Below are positions 16,297 through 27,676 of a DNA stretch of 64,000 bases, piece after piece (position 1 is the first letter of the stretch; every line of letters begins with the position of its first letter). The notes under the pieces were generated by a model. The model worked only from the letters and a program-made list of their open reading frames with translations, searched no databases and was not told the DNA's origin. Made by a program: the position numbers and the translations under genes. Source of the stretch: Burkholderiales bacterium 39-55-53 (GTDB lineage Bacteria > Pseudomonadota > Gammaproteobacteria > Burkholderiales > Burkholderiaceae_C); the NCBI GenBank assembly GCA_002282445.1, contig NCJK01000001.1, positions 62,001 to 126,000 of the forward strand, in the 5' to 3' direction.

Positions 16297-16866
16297 ATGT
16301 CCAAGCAAGCCAAAACACTAAACGAACGCGAACTGCAACGTTTGCTAGATTTTGTAAAAACGACAAAAAATGCAACACGCAATCGTGCAATTTTGCTGCT
16401 TACACACTTGGCTGGTATGCGAATAGGCGAAGTAGCTGCTGTCCGCATTTGCGATGTGCTCGCGAGCGATGGCACAGTTCGCGAAGAAATTAATTTGAGT
16501 GCAGCCCAAACAAAGGGCAACAAAAGTCGTAGCGTATTGCTAAACGAACGGATGCAGACAGAACTCGCTACGTACATCCGCACAGTCCGTGTACGCGACC
16601 CAAAACAAGCATTGTTTGCAACACAGCGAAGCGCAGCGTTTACAGCTAACTCGCTTACACAGGTTGTGAACGGCATTTACAAACACGCTGGCTTTGATGG
16701 CGCTAGCAGCCACAGTGGACGCAGAGGATTTTTAACTAACTTGGCAGAAAAAGGCGTTAGTGTTCGCGTAATGATGGCACTTGCTGGACACGCAAATATG
16801 GCAACAACCCAACGTTACATTGACTTGAGACCCGGAGTACTACGCAACGCTGTTGAGCTTGTTTAA
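16297..16866 (+). CDS. short tyrosine recombinase
   Basis: A 189-aa protein that is essentially a bare tyrosine-recombinase catalytic domain. It has R42 in GMRIGE, K73 in QTKG, H139-x-x-R142 in HSGRR, H165 in GHANM, and nucleophile Y174 in TTQRYIDL. The N-terminal core-binding domain of full integrases is missing. FimB/FimE-like inverting recombinases and some island recombinases are built this way. ATG 16297 with AAAGG upstream is preferred over the longer frame from 16240. The gene is convergent with the main integrase, with 6 nt between stops. It may act in excision, in inversion of a local segment, or on another site. All catalytic residues are present. Confidence 0.85.
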   Translation: MSKQAKTLNERELQRLLDFVKTTKNATRNRAILLLTHLAGMRIGEVAAVRICDVLASDGTVREEINLSAAQTKGNKSRSVLLNERMQTELATYIRTVRVRDPKQALFATQRSAAFTANSLTQVVNGIYKHAGFDGASSHSGRRGFLTNLAEKGVSVRVMMALAGHANMATTQRYIDLRPGVLRNAVELV

Positions 16867-16872
16867 GCTGCG

Positions 16873-18216
16873 TTATAAAGCCAGCGCATTTTTGAGCATT
16901 TTCTCAGGCGTTGTGCGGTAATAAGTTTTTTCAATCTGCGATACGCTAGTACCAGCCATTTCAGCAACAGCAACAATGTCTTTAGTGCTGTTTACTTTAT
17001 GAGTGATAAATGAGTGCCTAAAGCTGTAATGAACTATGCCACGCACAGCTGCATCCTCAATACCGGCTCTTTCAAGCAAGTTATCAAAGTGCACATAGAG
17101 TGCACGTGGCGTAATTGCAGTCTCGCCATCGATGCTAAAAATTAAATCTTCAGCAATTTCACGTTGTATAGCAATTAGATTCTTTTCTAAAAATCGCTCT
17201 GTTTTGTCTGTGTATTTTGCTGGCAAATCTTTGAACTTAATACGCTTTGCAGCTAGGTGCAGCAATCCATACACGTATCTATCGTCGCCGACCATAAATT
17301 GGCGTGTACGCCTTACTTTGCTTATGGCACCAGGCACAGTAATGTGAAAGACGTTATCAACAAATCTTCCGTCTGCGTTTCGCACTTCCTGTGCGCTATC
17401 TTTGAAGCTAATGTGCTTCCATTTAAGCTGCAACATTTCTCCACGTCGCATTCCAGTAAGCATTGATATGGCGTTGAAGTAGCCACACACAGCTTTAGTA
17501 GCGTTGTTTTTATCGTTTTTATCATCGGCAGGCTCGTGTACATAGACACGCAGAACTTCGTCAATTCGCTTTAGCTCATCTTTTGTGAAGATTGGACGTT
17601 TAAGAGCTAAGTCACCAGCGTCGATAGGTTTCAACTTCTTGAAATCAAAGGCTTCGATATATGTTTCATTGCGCTTAAAAAGCCAAGACACCATTGCATT
17701 AATAGTGCTTTGCTCATTAACGATAGTGCTTTGACTGATTTTTATGTCATTGCGCTTTTTAGTTTGGCGGCGTTCGCTAAAGTAGTTTTCACAGTCAGTC
17801 CTGTGCAGCTCTTTCAGCTTAGTGTCCTTGCCAATATATTTCAGCCAATGCTGCAAGTGCGTGTAAATCGTCTTCCAGCGCCCTTCTGTAATAAGCTCAA
17901 CTTCAATATCCTTCTTACGCTGCTCTAAGTACAGTTGAACGCCTTGCTTTGCTGTAAGCGAGTAATAAGTCTTGCCAGCCATCTCCATACCAACAAGTAT
18001 GTGATATTGCTTTTTGGCTTTGTCTATCGCTGTGTCGCGATTTCGAGTTTTTAAGCTGAAGCGGGCGTACTTTTTCTCTTTGCCCAACCACATACGCATT
18101 TGCCAGTAGTCACCACGTTTGTAGATGACTGCTTCATCAAAGATTGGGATTTCGTCGTCAGCGTATGCAGTTTTTTTGAGTGTCATTTTTGGGGCAGGAG
18201 CACTTGCGAATTTCAA
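16873..18216 (-). CDS. int: guaA-type site-specific tyrosine integrase
   Basis: A 447-aa integrase with an N-terminal arm-binding-like region, a SAM-like core-binding domain (about 90-205) and the catalytic domain. Catalytic positions seen are R257 in GMRRGE, K300, R400 in YSFRHSF, and a GTSxxxIEKTYY motif with Y432 as probable nucleophile. The histidine of the usual HxxR box is Tyr here, and the second His is replaced within the AGTS motif. Both substitutions are common in this integrase branch. It lies next to the guaA junction (18353-18363), transcribed away from it, with possible arm sites in the 130-bp gap. It is expected to catalyse insertion and excision of the island. Confidence 0.9.
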   Translation of the reverse strand: MKFASAPAPKMTLKKTAYADDEIPIFDEAVIYKRGDYWQMRMWLGKEKKYARFSLKTRNRDTAIDKAKKQYHILVGMEMAGKTYYSLTAKQGVQLYLEQRKKDIEVELITEGRWKTIYTHLQHWLKYIGKDTKLKELHRTDCENYFSERRQTKKRNDIKISQSTIVNEQSTINAMVSWLFKRNETYIEAFDFKKLKPIDAGDLALKRPIFTKDELKRIDEVLRVYVHEPADDKNDKNNATKAVCGYFNAISMLTGMRRGEMLQLKWKHISFKDSAQEVRNADGRFVDNVFHITVPGAISKVRRTRQFMVGDDRYVYGLLHLAAKRIKFKDLPAKYTDKTERFLEKNLIAIQREIAEDLIFSIDGETAITPRALYVHFDNLLERAGIEDAAVRGIVHYSFRHSFITHKVNSTKDIVAVAEMAGTSVSQIEKTYYRTTPEKMLKNALAL

Positions 18217-18221
18217 TAAGC

Positions 18222-18312
18222 ACTTTTTTGTGCAGGTTTATGTGCAACTGTAAAACCTGCGCCCAATAAAATCAACAACTTATTTTGCCGTGTGCCACTT
18301 TTGTGTAAGTTG
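18222..18312 (+). repeat. putative integrase arm-type sites, right end
   Basis: Three related strings lie between the integrase start and the attachment core: ACTTTTTTGTGCAGG (18222-18236), TTATGTGCAACTG (18238-18250) and ACTTTTGTGTAAGTTG (18297-18312). They resemble the 2367-2383 string at the left end. The integrase promoter must also be here. Confidence 0.4.
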
Positions 18313-18348
18313 AAAACCTATATAAATCAACAACTTACGCTCGAAAAA

Positions 18349-19965
18349 CTACTCCCACTCAATCGTCGCTGGTGGCTTCGATGAAACGTCGTAAGTCACG
18401 CGGTTGATACCACGCACTTCATTGATGATGCGGCCAGACACTTTCTTGAGCAAGGCATAAGGCAGCTCGGCCCAGTCTGCCGTCATGAAGTCGCTGGTTT
18501 GTACAGCGCGCAAGGCCACCACGTAGTCGTAGGTGCGGCCATCGCCCATCACGCCCACGCTCTTGACGGGCAAGAACACGGTGAAGGCTTGGCTGGTCAG
18601 GTCGTACCAAGATTTGCCAGTGGCTTCATCTTTGAAGTTGTGCAACTCTTCAATAAAGATCGCATCAGCGCGGCGCAGCAAGTCGGCATATTCCTTCTTC
18701 ACTTCGCCCAAGATGCGCACGCCCAAGCCTGGGCCTGGGAACGGATGGCGATACACCATCTCACGGGGCAACCCAAGCGCCACGCCGAGTTCGCGGACTT
18801 CGTCTTTGAACAATTCGCGCAATGGCTCCAACAATTTCAAGCCCAACTGCTCGGGCAAGCCGCCCACGTTGTGGTGGCTCTTGATCGTGACAGCCTTTTT
18901 GCTCTTAGCACCGCCGCTCTCGATCACGTCGGGGTAAATCGTGCCTTGGGCCAAGAAGGTAGCGCCTTTGTGGCCTCCGTCGCCCGCCTTGAGTTTGGCC
19001 GCTTGTTCTTTGAACACGTCCACAAACAAGCCGCCGATGATTTTGCGTTTGGCTTCTGGCTCGCTCACGCCAGCCAATTTACCCAAGAACAGATCGCTCG
19101 CGTCCACGCGAATGACGTGGGCGTGCAACTTGCCCACAAACATGTCCATCACCATGTCGCCTTCGTTCAGGCGTAACAGGCCGTGGTCCACAAACACACA
19201 GGTGAGTTTGTCGCCAATGGCGCGGTGAATCAGCGCTGCGGCCACGGATGAATCCACACCGCCCGACAGGCCCAAGATGACTTCTTCGTCACCCACTTGT
19301 TTGCGAATGGCGGCCACCGCTTCTTCGATGTAATCGCCCATAATCCAGTCAGGGCGCGTGCCGCAAATATCCAGCACAAAACGATTCAACAAGGCTTGGC
19401 CTTGCACCGTGTGCGTGACTTCTGGGTGGAACTGCACCGCATAAAACTTGCGCGCTTCATCCGCCATGCCGGCGATGGGGCAAGCTGGCGTTGATGCCAT
19501 GACCTTGAAGCCTTCGGGCATTTCGGTCACTTTGTCACCGTGGCTCATCCAAACTTTCAGCATGCCATGGCCTTCAGGCGTGTTGAAGTCCTCAATGTCT
19601 TTCAGCAACGATGTGTGGCCGTGTGCTCGCACTTCGGCGTAGCCAAATTCACGGGTAGTGCCCGCCTCTACCTTGCCGCCCAACTGGGTGGCCATGGTTT
19701 GCATGCCGTAGCAAATACCCAACACGGGCAGCCCCAGCTCAAACACGGCGTCAGGCGCGCGGTCGTCCACCTCATACACGCTGGCGTGGCTTCCTGAAAG
19801 GATGATGCCCTTCAGGTTGCCGTCTTTGGCGTATTCGCGCACCCATTCGCTGGTTACATCACAAGGATGGACTTCACAGAACACATGAGCCTCGCGCACG
19901 CGGCGGGCGATGAGTTGGGTGACTTGAGAGCCGAAATCGAGGATGAGGATTTTTTGGTGCGACAT
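18349..19965 (-). CDS. guaA: GMP synthase (glutamine-hydrolysing)
   Basis: A 538-aa GuaA converting XMP, ATP and glutamine to GMP. The N-terminal class I glutamine amidotransferase domain has the nucleophile in GICYGMQ (Cys about 87) and FHPEVTHT. The ATP-pyrophosphatase P-loop is [10 protein letters not shown] near 233-242. The C-terminal dimerisation domain ends PPATIEWE. The last codons now overlap the island attachment core (18353-18363), so the stop (TAG) is supplied by the island while the protein is unchanged. A weak hairpin with a T-run lies just upstream of the ATG (about 19969-19992 on the minus strand) and might attenuate expression. The gene lies downstream of guaB but is separated from it by a terminator. 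Confidence 0.97.
   Translation of the reverse strand: MSHQKILILDFGSQVTQLIARRVREAHVFCEVHPCDVTSEWVREYAKDGNLKGIILSGSHASVYEVDDRAPDAVFELGLPVLGICYGMQTMATQLGGKVEAGTTREFGYAEVRAHGHTSLLKDIEDFNTPEGHGMLKVWMSHGDKVTEMPEGFKVMASTPACPIAGMADEARKFYAVQFHPEVTHTVQGQALLNRFVLDICGTRPDWIMGDYIEEAVAAIRKQVGDEEVILGLSGGVDSSVAAALIHRAIGDKLTCVFVDHGLLRLNEGDMVMDMFVGKLHAHVIRVDASDLFLGKLAGVSEPEAKRKIIGGLFVDVFKEQAAKLKAGDGGHKGATFLAQGTIYPDVIESGGAKSKKAVTIKSHHNVGGLPEQLGLKLLEPLRELFKDEVRELGVALGLPREMVYRHPFPGPGLGVRILGEVKKEYADLLRRADAIFIEELHNFKDEATGKSWYDLTSQAFTVFLPVKSVGVMGDGRTYDYVVALRAVQTSDFMTADWAELPYALLKKVSGRIINEVRGINRVTYDVSSKPPATIEWE
18353..18363. repeat. guaA-proximal attachment site (attL-like), 11-bp direct repeat
   Basis: TCCCACTCAAT, identical to 2295-2305. 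It lies within the codons for the conserved GuaA C-terminus, so integration keeps guaA intact. Confidence 0.88.
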
Positions 19966-20007
19966 AAATAAAAAAGGGCCTTCAAATGGCCTAGCCCGCT
20001 ATTGTCT

Positions 20008-20036
20008 CAAAAAACAAAGCCACCCCGAAGGGTGGC
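20008..20036 (-). terminator. rho-independent terminator after guaB
   Basis: On the minus strand a perfect 7-bp stem (GCCACCC/GGGTGGC, loop TTCG, 20019-20036) is followed by a T-rich tract. It ends the guaB transcript before guaA. Confidence 0.85.
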
Positions 20037-20067
20037 CTGCTGTGAACGCTAAAAGCTTATTCAGCCC

Positions 20068-22936
<2,869 letters not shown>

Positions 22937-22937
22937 T

Positions 22938-24116
22938 ATGAAAAACACCATGACCTTGAAACACCCCAAACTTCACACCCTCAGTGCAGTCATTCTGTGT
23001 AGCGTTTTGGCGTTATCGGCTTGCAAGAAAGCCACCGTGCAAGAAACCGCCCAAGCAGAGAACGACGCCATGCTTGTGCTCGTTCCAGAGAGCTTGCGTG
23101 AGCAAATTCAAGTGGCTGAGGTCACCAGTCAAGAGTTGTCGGACACGCTGCGAGTGGCTGGTCAAATCGATTTTGACGAACAAGCCCTCACCCGAATTGG
23201 GGCAAGTGTGACGGGCCGAGTCACGCAAATTCAAGCCACGCTGGGCCAAGTCGTGAACAAAGGCGACACCCTGGCCTTGATCAACAGCAGCGAGTTATCG
23301 GGTTCCCAATTGGCATACCTGAAAGCCCGCTCTGAAAAAGAACTGCACCGCCGCAACATGGACCGCGCCAAAACGTTGTTTGAAGCCGACGTGATCAGTG
23401 CCGCAGAAATGAACCGTCGCGAAAGCGAGTATGAAATTGCAGCGGCTGAAACCCGCGCAGCCCAAGACCAGCTGCGCGTACTTGGTGTGAGCGCCAAATC
23501 CATTGAGCGCTTGGGCGCGACAGGCACGATTGATTCGGTTGCAGGCGTGGTCGCCACCATCAAAGGTGTGGTCGTCGAGCGCAAAATTGCTGCAGGTCAA
23601 GTGGTGCAGCCCTCCGATGTGTTGTTTGCGGTGGCCGATTTGAGCCGCGTTTGGGCCGTGGCCCAAGTGCCAGAGCAGCAAATTAGCCAAGTCAAAGTGG
23701 GTCAAGCAGTCAGCATTGAAGTGCCGGCGCTTGAAAACGAAAAGCTGGTGGGCAAACTCATCTATGTGGGCCAAACCGTCAACCCCGAAACTCGCACTGT
23801 GCTGGTGAGGACTGAGCTTGACAACAAAGGCGGCCGCCTCAAGCCGTCCATGCTGGCATCCATGTTGATTCAATCCAGCCCTGTCAAGCGCGTCGTCGTG
23901 CCTGTGACTTCGGTCGTTCGCCAAGACGACACAGACCATGTGTTTGTTGAACAAGCCGAAAACAGCTTCAAACTCACGCCCGTCAAATTGGCTGCCGAGC
24001 AAAACGGCCAACGCGTGGTGCTCGAAGGTCTCAAGCCCGGCATGCGCATCGTGTCAGAAGGTGCATTTCACGTGAACAACCATCGCAATCTCGCTGAGAT
24101 GGAAAACGGGGGCTAA
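22938..24116 (+). CDS. periplasmic adaptor (membrane-fusion protein) of the metal RND system
   Basis: A protein of about 392 aa of the CzcB/CusB type. The lipoprotein signal ends in LALSAC (lipobox Cys near residue 28). The barrel-sandwich lipoyl halves are GASVTGRVTQIQATLGQVVNKGD and AGVVATIKGVVVERKIAAGQ, separated by a helical hairpin (ARSEKELHRRNMDRAK). A beta-barrel and membrane-proximal domain follow. It bridges pump and outer-membrane duct. There is no His-rich metal-binding N-terminus as in some CzcB proteins, so the metal is not indicated. Starts at ATG 22938, just after the preceding stop; the pump gene follows after 3 nt. Confidence 0.92.
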   Translation: MKNTMTLKHPKLHTLSAVILCSVLALSACKKATVQETAQAENDAMLVLVPESLREQIQVAEVTSQELSDTLRVAGQIDFDEQALTRIGASVTGRVTQIQATLGQVVNKGDTLALINSSELSGSQLAYLKARSEKELHRRNMDRAKTLFEADVISAAEMNRRESEYEIAAAETRAAQDQLRVLGVSAKSIERLGATGTIDSVAGVVATIKGVVVERKIAAGQVVQPSDVLFAVADLSRVWAVAQVPEQQISQVKVGQAVSIEVPALENEKLVGKLIYVGQTVNPETRTVLVRTELDNKGGRLKPSMLASMLIQSSPVKRVVVPVTSVVRQDDTDHVFVEQAENSFKLTPVKLAAEQNGQRVVLEGLKPGMRIVSEGAFHVNNHRNLAEMENGG

Positions 24117-24119
24117 GCC

Positions 24120-27100
24120 ATGTTGGAATCCCTCGTTCGTGGCGCGCTCAAGCAGCGCTTGGTGGTCTGCGTCATTGCGGTGATGCTGCTGTTTTTTGGT
24201 TTGAATGCCGCTACCAAACTCTCGGTCGACGCCTTCCCCGATGTGACCAACGTGCAGGTGCAAATTGCCACCGAAGCGCCTGGACGCTCACCTGAAGAAG
24301 TTGAGCGTTTTGCGACTGTGCCCATCGAAGTGGCCATGACCGGCTTGCCCGGTTTGACAGAGCTGCGGTCCTTGAACAAACCTGGTTTGTCACTCATCAC
24401 CTTGGTGTTCACGGACAGCACCAGCGTTTACTTTGCACGTCAGCTGGTGATGGAACGCCTGATGGAGGTGAGCCAACGCCTGCCCCAAGGCATCACACCA
24501 GTGCTGGGCCCCGTGTCTTCGGGCTTGGGTGAGGTGTACCAATACACGCTGGAACACGCTGCAGACGGCAACCGCGAACTGAGCGAAGAAGAGCTGACCC
24601 AACGCCGCGTGGTGCAAGACTGGGTATTGCGCCCGCTGTTGCGCTCCATCCCTGGCGTGGCCGAAATCAACTCACAAGGCGGCTACGTCAAGCAGTACCA
24701 CGTGTTGGTGAACCCAGAACGTTTGCGCCATTACAAAATCAGTTTGTCAGATGTGTACGACGCTGTCTCGCGCAACAACGCCAACTCTGGCGGCGGTGTG
24801 CTGCCCCAAGCGGCCGAGCAATATTTGATCCGCGGCGTGGGCCTGATTCAAGGCGTGGGCGACCTCGGTCAAATCGTGTTGAAAGAAATCAACGGCACAC
24901 CCGTGTACATGCGCGATGTGGCCGAAGTCAAGCTTGGCCATGATGTGCGCCAAGGCGCAGTGATTAAAAACGGGACGACCGAAGCCGTCGGCGGCATTGT
25001 GATGATGATGACCGGTGGCAATGCCAAAGAGGTGGTGGGCCGCATCAAAGCCCGCGTGAAAGAAATCAACGACCGTGACATGCTGCCTGGCGACCTCAAA
25101 GTCGTGCCCTACTACGACCGGTCTGAGTTGGTCGATGCCGCGTTGTGGACCGTCACCAAGGTGCTGATTGAAGGCGTGGTGTTGGTGGTGATTGTGTTGT
25201 TCTTGTTCTTGGGCGATGTGCGTTCGTCGCTCATCGTGGTTGCAACACTCGTACTCACGCCCCTGCTCACCTTCATGGCCATGAACAAGCTGGGCATCTC
25301 AGCCAACCTCATGTCTCTGGGGGGCCTCGCCATTGCGATTGGCTTGATGGTGGATGGCTCCGTGGTGGTGGTAGAAAACGCCTATGCCCGTCTGGGCCGC
25401 GCCGCAGAGCTGGGCGAGAGCAAGGTGCGCGGTATTTTGAATGCTGTGCTGGAAGTGGCTACGCCCGTTATTTTTGGCGTAGGCATCATCATCTTGGTGT
25501 TCTTGCCCCTGATGACCTTGCAAGGCATGGAAGGCAAGATGTTTGCTCCCCTCGCCTACACCATTGCCATTGCGCTGGCTGTGTCCTTGGTGCTGTCGAT
25601 GACCTTGTCGCCTGTGCTGTCTTCGTATTTGCTCAAGCCGCCCGTTGGCGATGGCGACCACGACACACCGCTCATCAAAGCGCTCAAGTCGCGCTACTTG
25701 AAGTTGCTGGACTTGGCCATGTCCAACCAAAAACGCACGGTCCAAGTGTCACTGGCCTCGTTTGTATTGGCTGTCATGGTGCTGCCCTTCTTGGGCACGG
25801 CGTTCATTCCAGAAATGAAAGAAGGATCGATCGTTCCCGGTATCAACCGCGTGCCCAATATTTCGCTGAACGAATCCATCAAGATGGAAATGCAGGCCAT
25901 GAAACTCATCATGACCGTGCCCGGTGTCAAGTCGGCCATCTCTGGTTTGGGTCGTGGTGAATCACCGGCAGACCCACAAAGCGTGAATGAGTCCACGCCC
26001 ATCGTCAGCCTAAAGCCGCGCAGTGAATGGCCCTCGGGCTGGGACCAAACCGACATCACCAACGCCATGAGCGAAAAGCTCAAAGTCTTGCCAGGCGTGC
26101 AAATTGTGATGGCGCAACCCATCTCTGACCGCGTGGACGAAATGGTCACAGGCGTGCGCTCAGACATCGCCGTGAAGGTGTTTGGCGACGACTTGGACGA
26201 CCTCAAACGCGTGGCCAACCAAATTGCCAAAGTGGCGCAAGGCATTCAAGGCGCGCAAGATTTGCGCGTGGAACGCATCTCGGGTCAGCAGTATTTGCAA
26301 ATTGACATCGACCGCCAAGCGATTGCGCGCTTGGGGCTGAACGTGTCTGATGTGAACGACATCATTGAAACCGCGATTGGCGGCAAGGTCGCGTCAGAGG
26401 TGTTCGAGGGTGAGCGCCGCTTCTCTGCCGTGGTGCGTTTGCCTGAAAACTTCCGCAACAACATCGAAGCCATTTCCAACATCATTCTGAGCTCTTCGCA
26501 CGGTGCGCAAGCTCGCTTAGACGACGTGGCCAGGATCCAAGTGCTGGATGGCCCAGCACAGATTTCACGCGAAATGGCCAAGCGCCGCATTGTGGTGGGC
26601 ATCAACGTGAAAGACCGCGACTTGGGCAGCTTTGTGACCGAGTTGCAAGCGAAAGTGGGTGACAAAGTCAAGCTGCCTGAAGGCTACTACTTGGAGTGGG
26701 GCGGCCAGTTCCAAAACATGGAACGTGCGCTGGGCCACTTGAAAGTGATCGTGCCCATCACCGTAGCCGCCATTTTCTTCTTGCTGTTCTTGCTGTTCAA
26801 CTCGGTCAAGTTCGCCACGCTCATCATCACGGTGCTGCCGTTTGCGTCGATTGGCGGCGTGATTGGTTTGTTCATCTCAGGCGAATATTTGTCTGTGCCT
26901 GCGTCTGTGGGCTTTATCGCGCTGTGGGGCATTGCGGTGCTGAACGGCGTTGTGTTGGTGTCGTACATCCGCAGCTTGCGTGAAGGCGGCATGTCGGTGA
27001 AAGATGCGGTGCTCGAGGGCGCACGACAGCGCTTCCGCCCCGTGATGATGACCGCCACCGTGGCCATGCTGGGCCTGATTCCATTCTTGATCTCCAATGG

Positions 27101-27230
27101 CCCAGGCTCTGAAGTGCAGCGCCCCTTGGCTATTGTGGTGATTGGTGGTCTGATCACCTGTACGTTGTTGACCTTGGTGGTCGTGCCCACGATTTACCAC
27201 TGGTTTGACGAAAAAGACCCCGAGGCTTAA
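24120..27230 (+). CDS. heavy-metal efflux RND pump (CusA/CzcA family)
   Basis: A 1036-aa inner-membrane proton antiporter. It has the usual two sets of membrane segments and periplasmic loops. The N-terminus (VRGALKQRLVVCVIAVMLL) is followed by DAFPDVTNVQVQI, VERFATVPIE and the TM4 region AIAIGLMVDGSVVVVENA. That TM4 motif lacks the DFG signature of classic CzcA and is closer to the CusA pattern, so substrate (Cu/Ag versus Zn/Co/Cd) stays open. Length is normal. The stop is 18 nt upstream of the PII-like gene, which has an AGAGAGA ribosome-binding site. Confidence 0.93.
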   Translation: MLESLVRGALKQRLVVCVIAVMLLFFGLNAATKLSVDAFPDVTNVQVQIATEAPGRSPEEVERFATVPIEVAMTGLPGLTELRSLNKPGLSLITLVFTDSTSVYFARQLVMERLMEVSQRLPQGITPVLGPVSSGLGEVYQYTLEHAADGNRELSEEELTQRRVVQDWVLRPLLRSIPGVAEINSQGGYVKQYHVLVNPERLRHYKISLSDVYDAVSRNNANSGGGVLPQAAEQYLIRGVGLIQGVGDLGQIVLKEINGTPVYMRDVAEVKLGHDVRQGAVIKNGTTEAVGGIVMMMTGGNAKEVVGRIKARVKEINDRDMLPGDLKVVPYYDRSELVDAALWTVTKVLIEGVVLVVIVLFLFLGDVRSSLIVVATLVLTPLLTFMAMNKLGISANLMSLGGLAIAIGLMVDGSVVVVENAYARLGRAAELGESKVRGILNAVLEVATPVIFGVGIIILVFLPLMTLQGMEGKMFAPLAYTIAIALAVSLVLSMTLSPVLSSYLLKPPVGDGDHDTPLIKALKSRYLKLLDLAMSNQKRTVQVSLASFVLAVMVLPFLGTAFIPEMKEGSIVPGINRVPNISLNESIKMEMQAMKLIMTVPGVKSAISGLGRGESPADPQSVNESTPIVSLKPRSEWPSGWDQTDITNAMSEKLKVLPGVQIVMAQPISDRVDEMVTGVRSDIAVKVFGDDLDDLKRVANQIAKVAQGIQGAQDLRVERISGQQYLQIDIDRQAIARLGLNVSDVNDIIETAIGGKVASEVFEGERRFSAVVRLPENFRNNIEAISNIILSSSHGAQARLDDVARIQVLDGPAQISREMAKRRIVVGINVKDRDLGSFVTELQAKVGDKVKLPEGYYLEWGGQFQNMERALGHLKVIVPITVAAIFFLLFLLFNSVKFATLIITVLPFASIGGVIGLFISGEYLSVPASVGFIALWGIAVLNGVVLVSYIRSLREGGMSVKDAVLEGARQRFRPVMMTATVAMLGLIPFLISNGPGSEVQRPLAIVVIGGLITCTLLTLVVVPTIYHWFDEKDPEA

Positions 27231-27248
27231 TTCAAGAGAGAGACAGAC

Positions 27249-27590
27249 ATGAAAGAAATCAAAGCCATCATTCGCCCCTCTAAGTTGCCCACCCTGCGCG
27301 AAAAACTGCGCGGCCTTCCCGGCTTTCCGGGAATGACCGTGAGCAAAGCTGAAGGCTGCTCAGCCCCTAGCCTGCACAGCCCAGCCAACTTGAAAGAAGA
27401 GCTGACCGACTACACCCCCAAAGTGCGCATTGAAATTGTTGCGCCCGACGAGATCTGCGACAGCATCGTGGACTTGATTGTTCACACCGCGCAGATCGGC
27501 CAAATTGGCGATGGCCTGGTGTGGGTCACCGACATCACACGTGCGGTGTTCTTGTACAAGTCGGTAGCGGGGCCTATCGAGCGGCCTTGA
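27249..27590 (+). CDS. PII-like signalling protein of the metal efflux operon
   Basis: A 113-aa protein of the PII/GlnB ferredoxin-like fold. It begins MKEIKAIIRPSKLPTLREKL; the T-loop region contains GFPGMTVSKAEGC and the tail has QIGDGLVWVTDITRAVF. The canonical uridylylated tyrosine of the GlnB T-loop is not present. A distinct PII group (called PII-NG) is known to sit in CusABC-type operons; this gene fits in position and divergence. It presumably senses a nucleotide or metal-related signal and modulates the pump. The four genes are close-packed, and a strong terminator follows about 60 bp later. Confidence 0.82.
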   Translation: MKEIKAIIRPSKLPTLREKLRGLPGFPGMTVSKAEGCSAPSLHSPANLKEELTDYTPKVRIEIVAPDEICDSIVDLIVHTAQIGQIGDGLVWVTDITRAVFLYKSVAGPIERP

Positions 27591-27645
27591 GAGGACTCAT
27601 GATTGACCGCATACATAACGCATGCGAGCTTTCAGCGCTATAAAG

Positions 27646-27676
27646 AAAAAGCCAAGCAATCTGCTTGGCTTTTTTT
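27646..27676. terminator. bidirectional rho-independent terminator
   Basis: Stem GCCAAGCA/TGCTTGGC (27651-27658/27662-27669) with a 3-nt loop, an A-run on the left and a T7 run on the right. It serves both the efflux operon and the convergent DUF6352 gene, whose stop lies in the T-run. Confidence 0.9.

Larger units (their letters stand above)
2295..18363. mobile_element. genomic island integrated in the 3' end of guaA
   Basis: The island is bounded by the same 11-bp direct repeat (TCCCACTCAAT) at 2295-2305 and 18353-18363. On the minus strand the repeat encodes part of the conserved GuaA C-terminus IEWE. A tyrosine integrase gene lies next to the guaA end (16873-18216), as is usual for such elements. 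Sequence between the repeats is visibly AT-richer and its gene content is accessory: restriction-modification, mobile-element orphans and unknowns. The 3' end of guaA is an established integration hotspot for integrase-encoding islands. No relaxase, conjugation or phage structural genes were seen, so the element is probably non-self-transmissible or mobilised by other elements. Confidence 0.88.

Noticed and set aside
2295-18363. Prophage, BREX or DISARM locus
   Set aside because: No phage structural, BrxC/PglX, or DrmABC genes; only type I RM, Mrr and orphan genes.
19969-19992. Hairpin before guaA as a purine riboswitch or full terminator
   Set aside because: The stem is only about 4 GC pairs, with no conserved aptamer core; noted only as a weak attenuator in the guaA entry.
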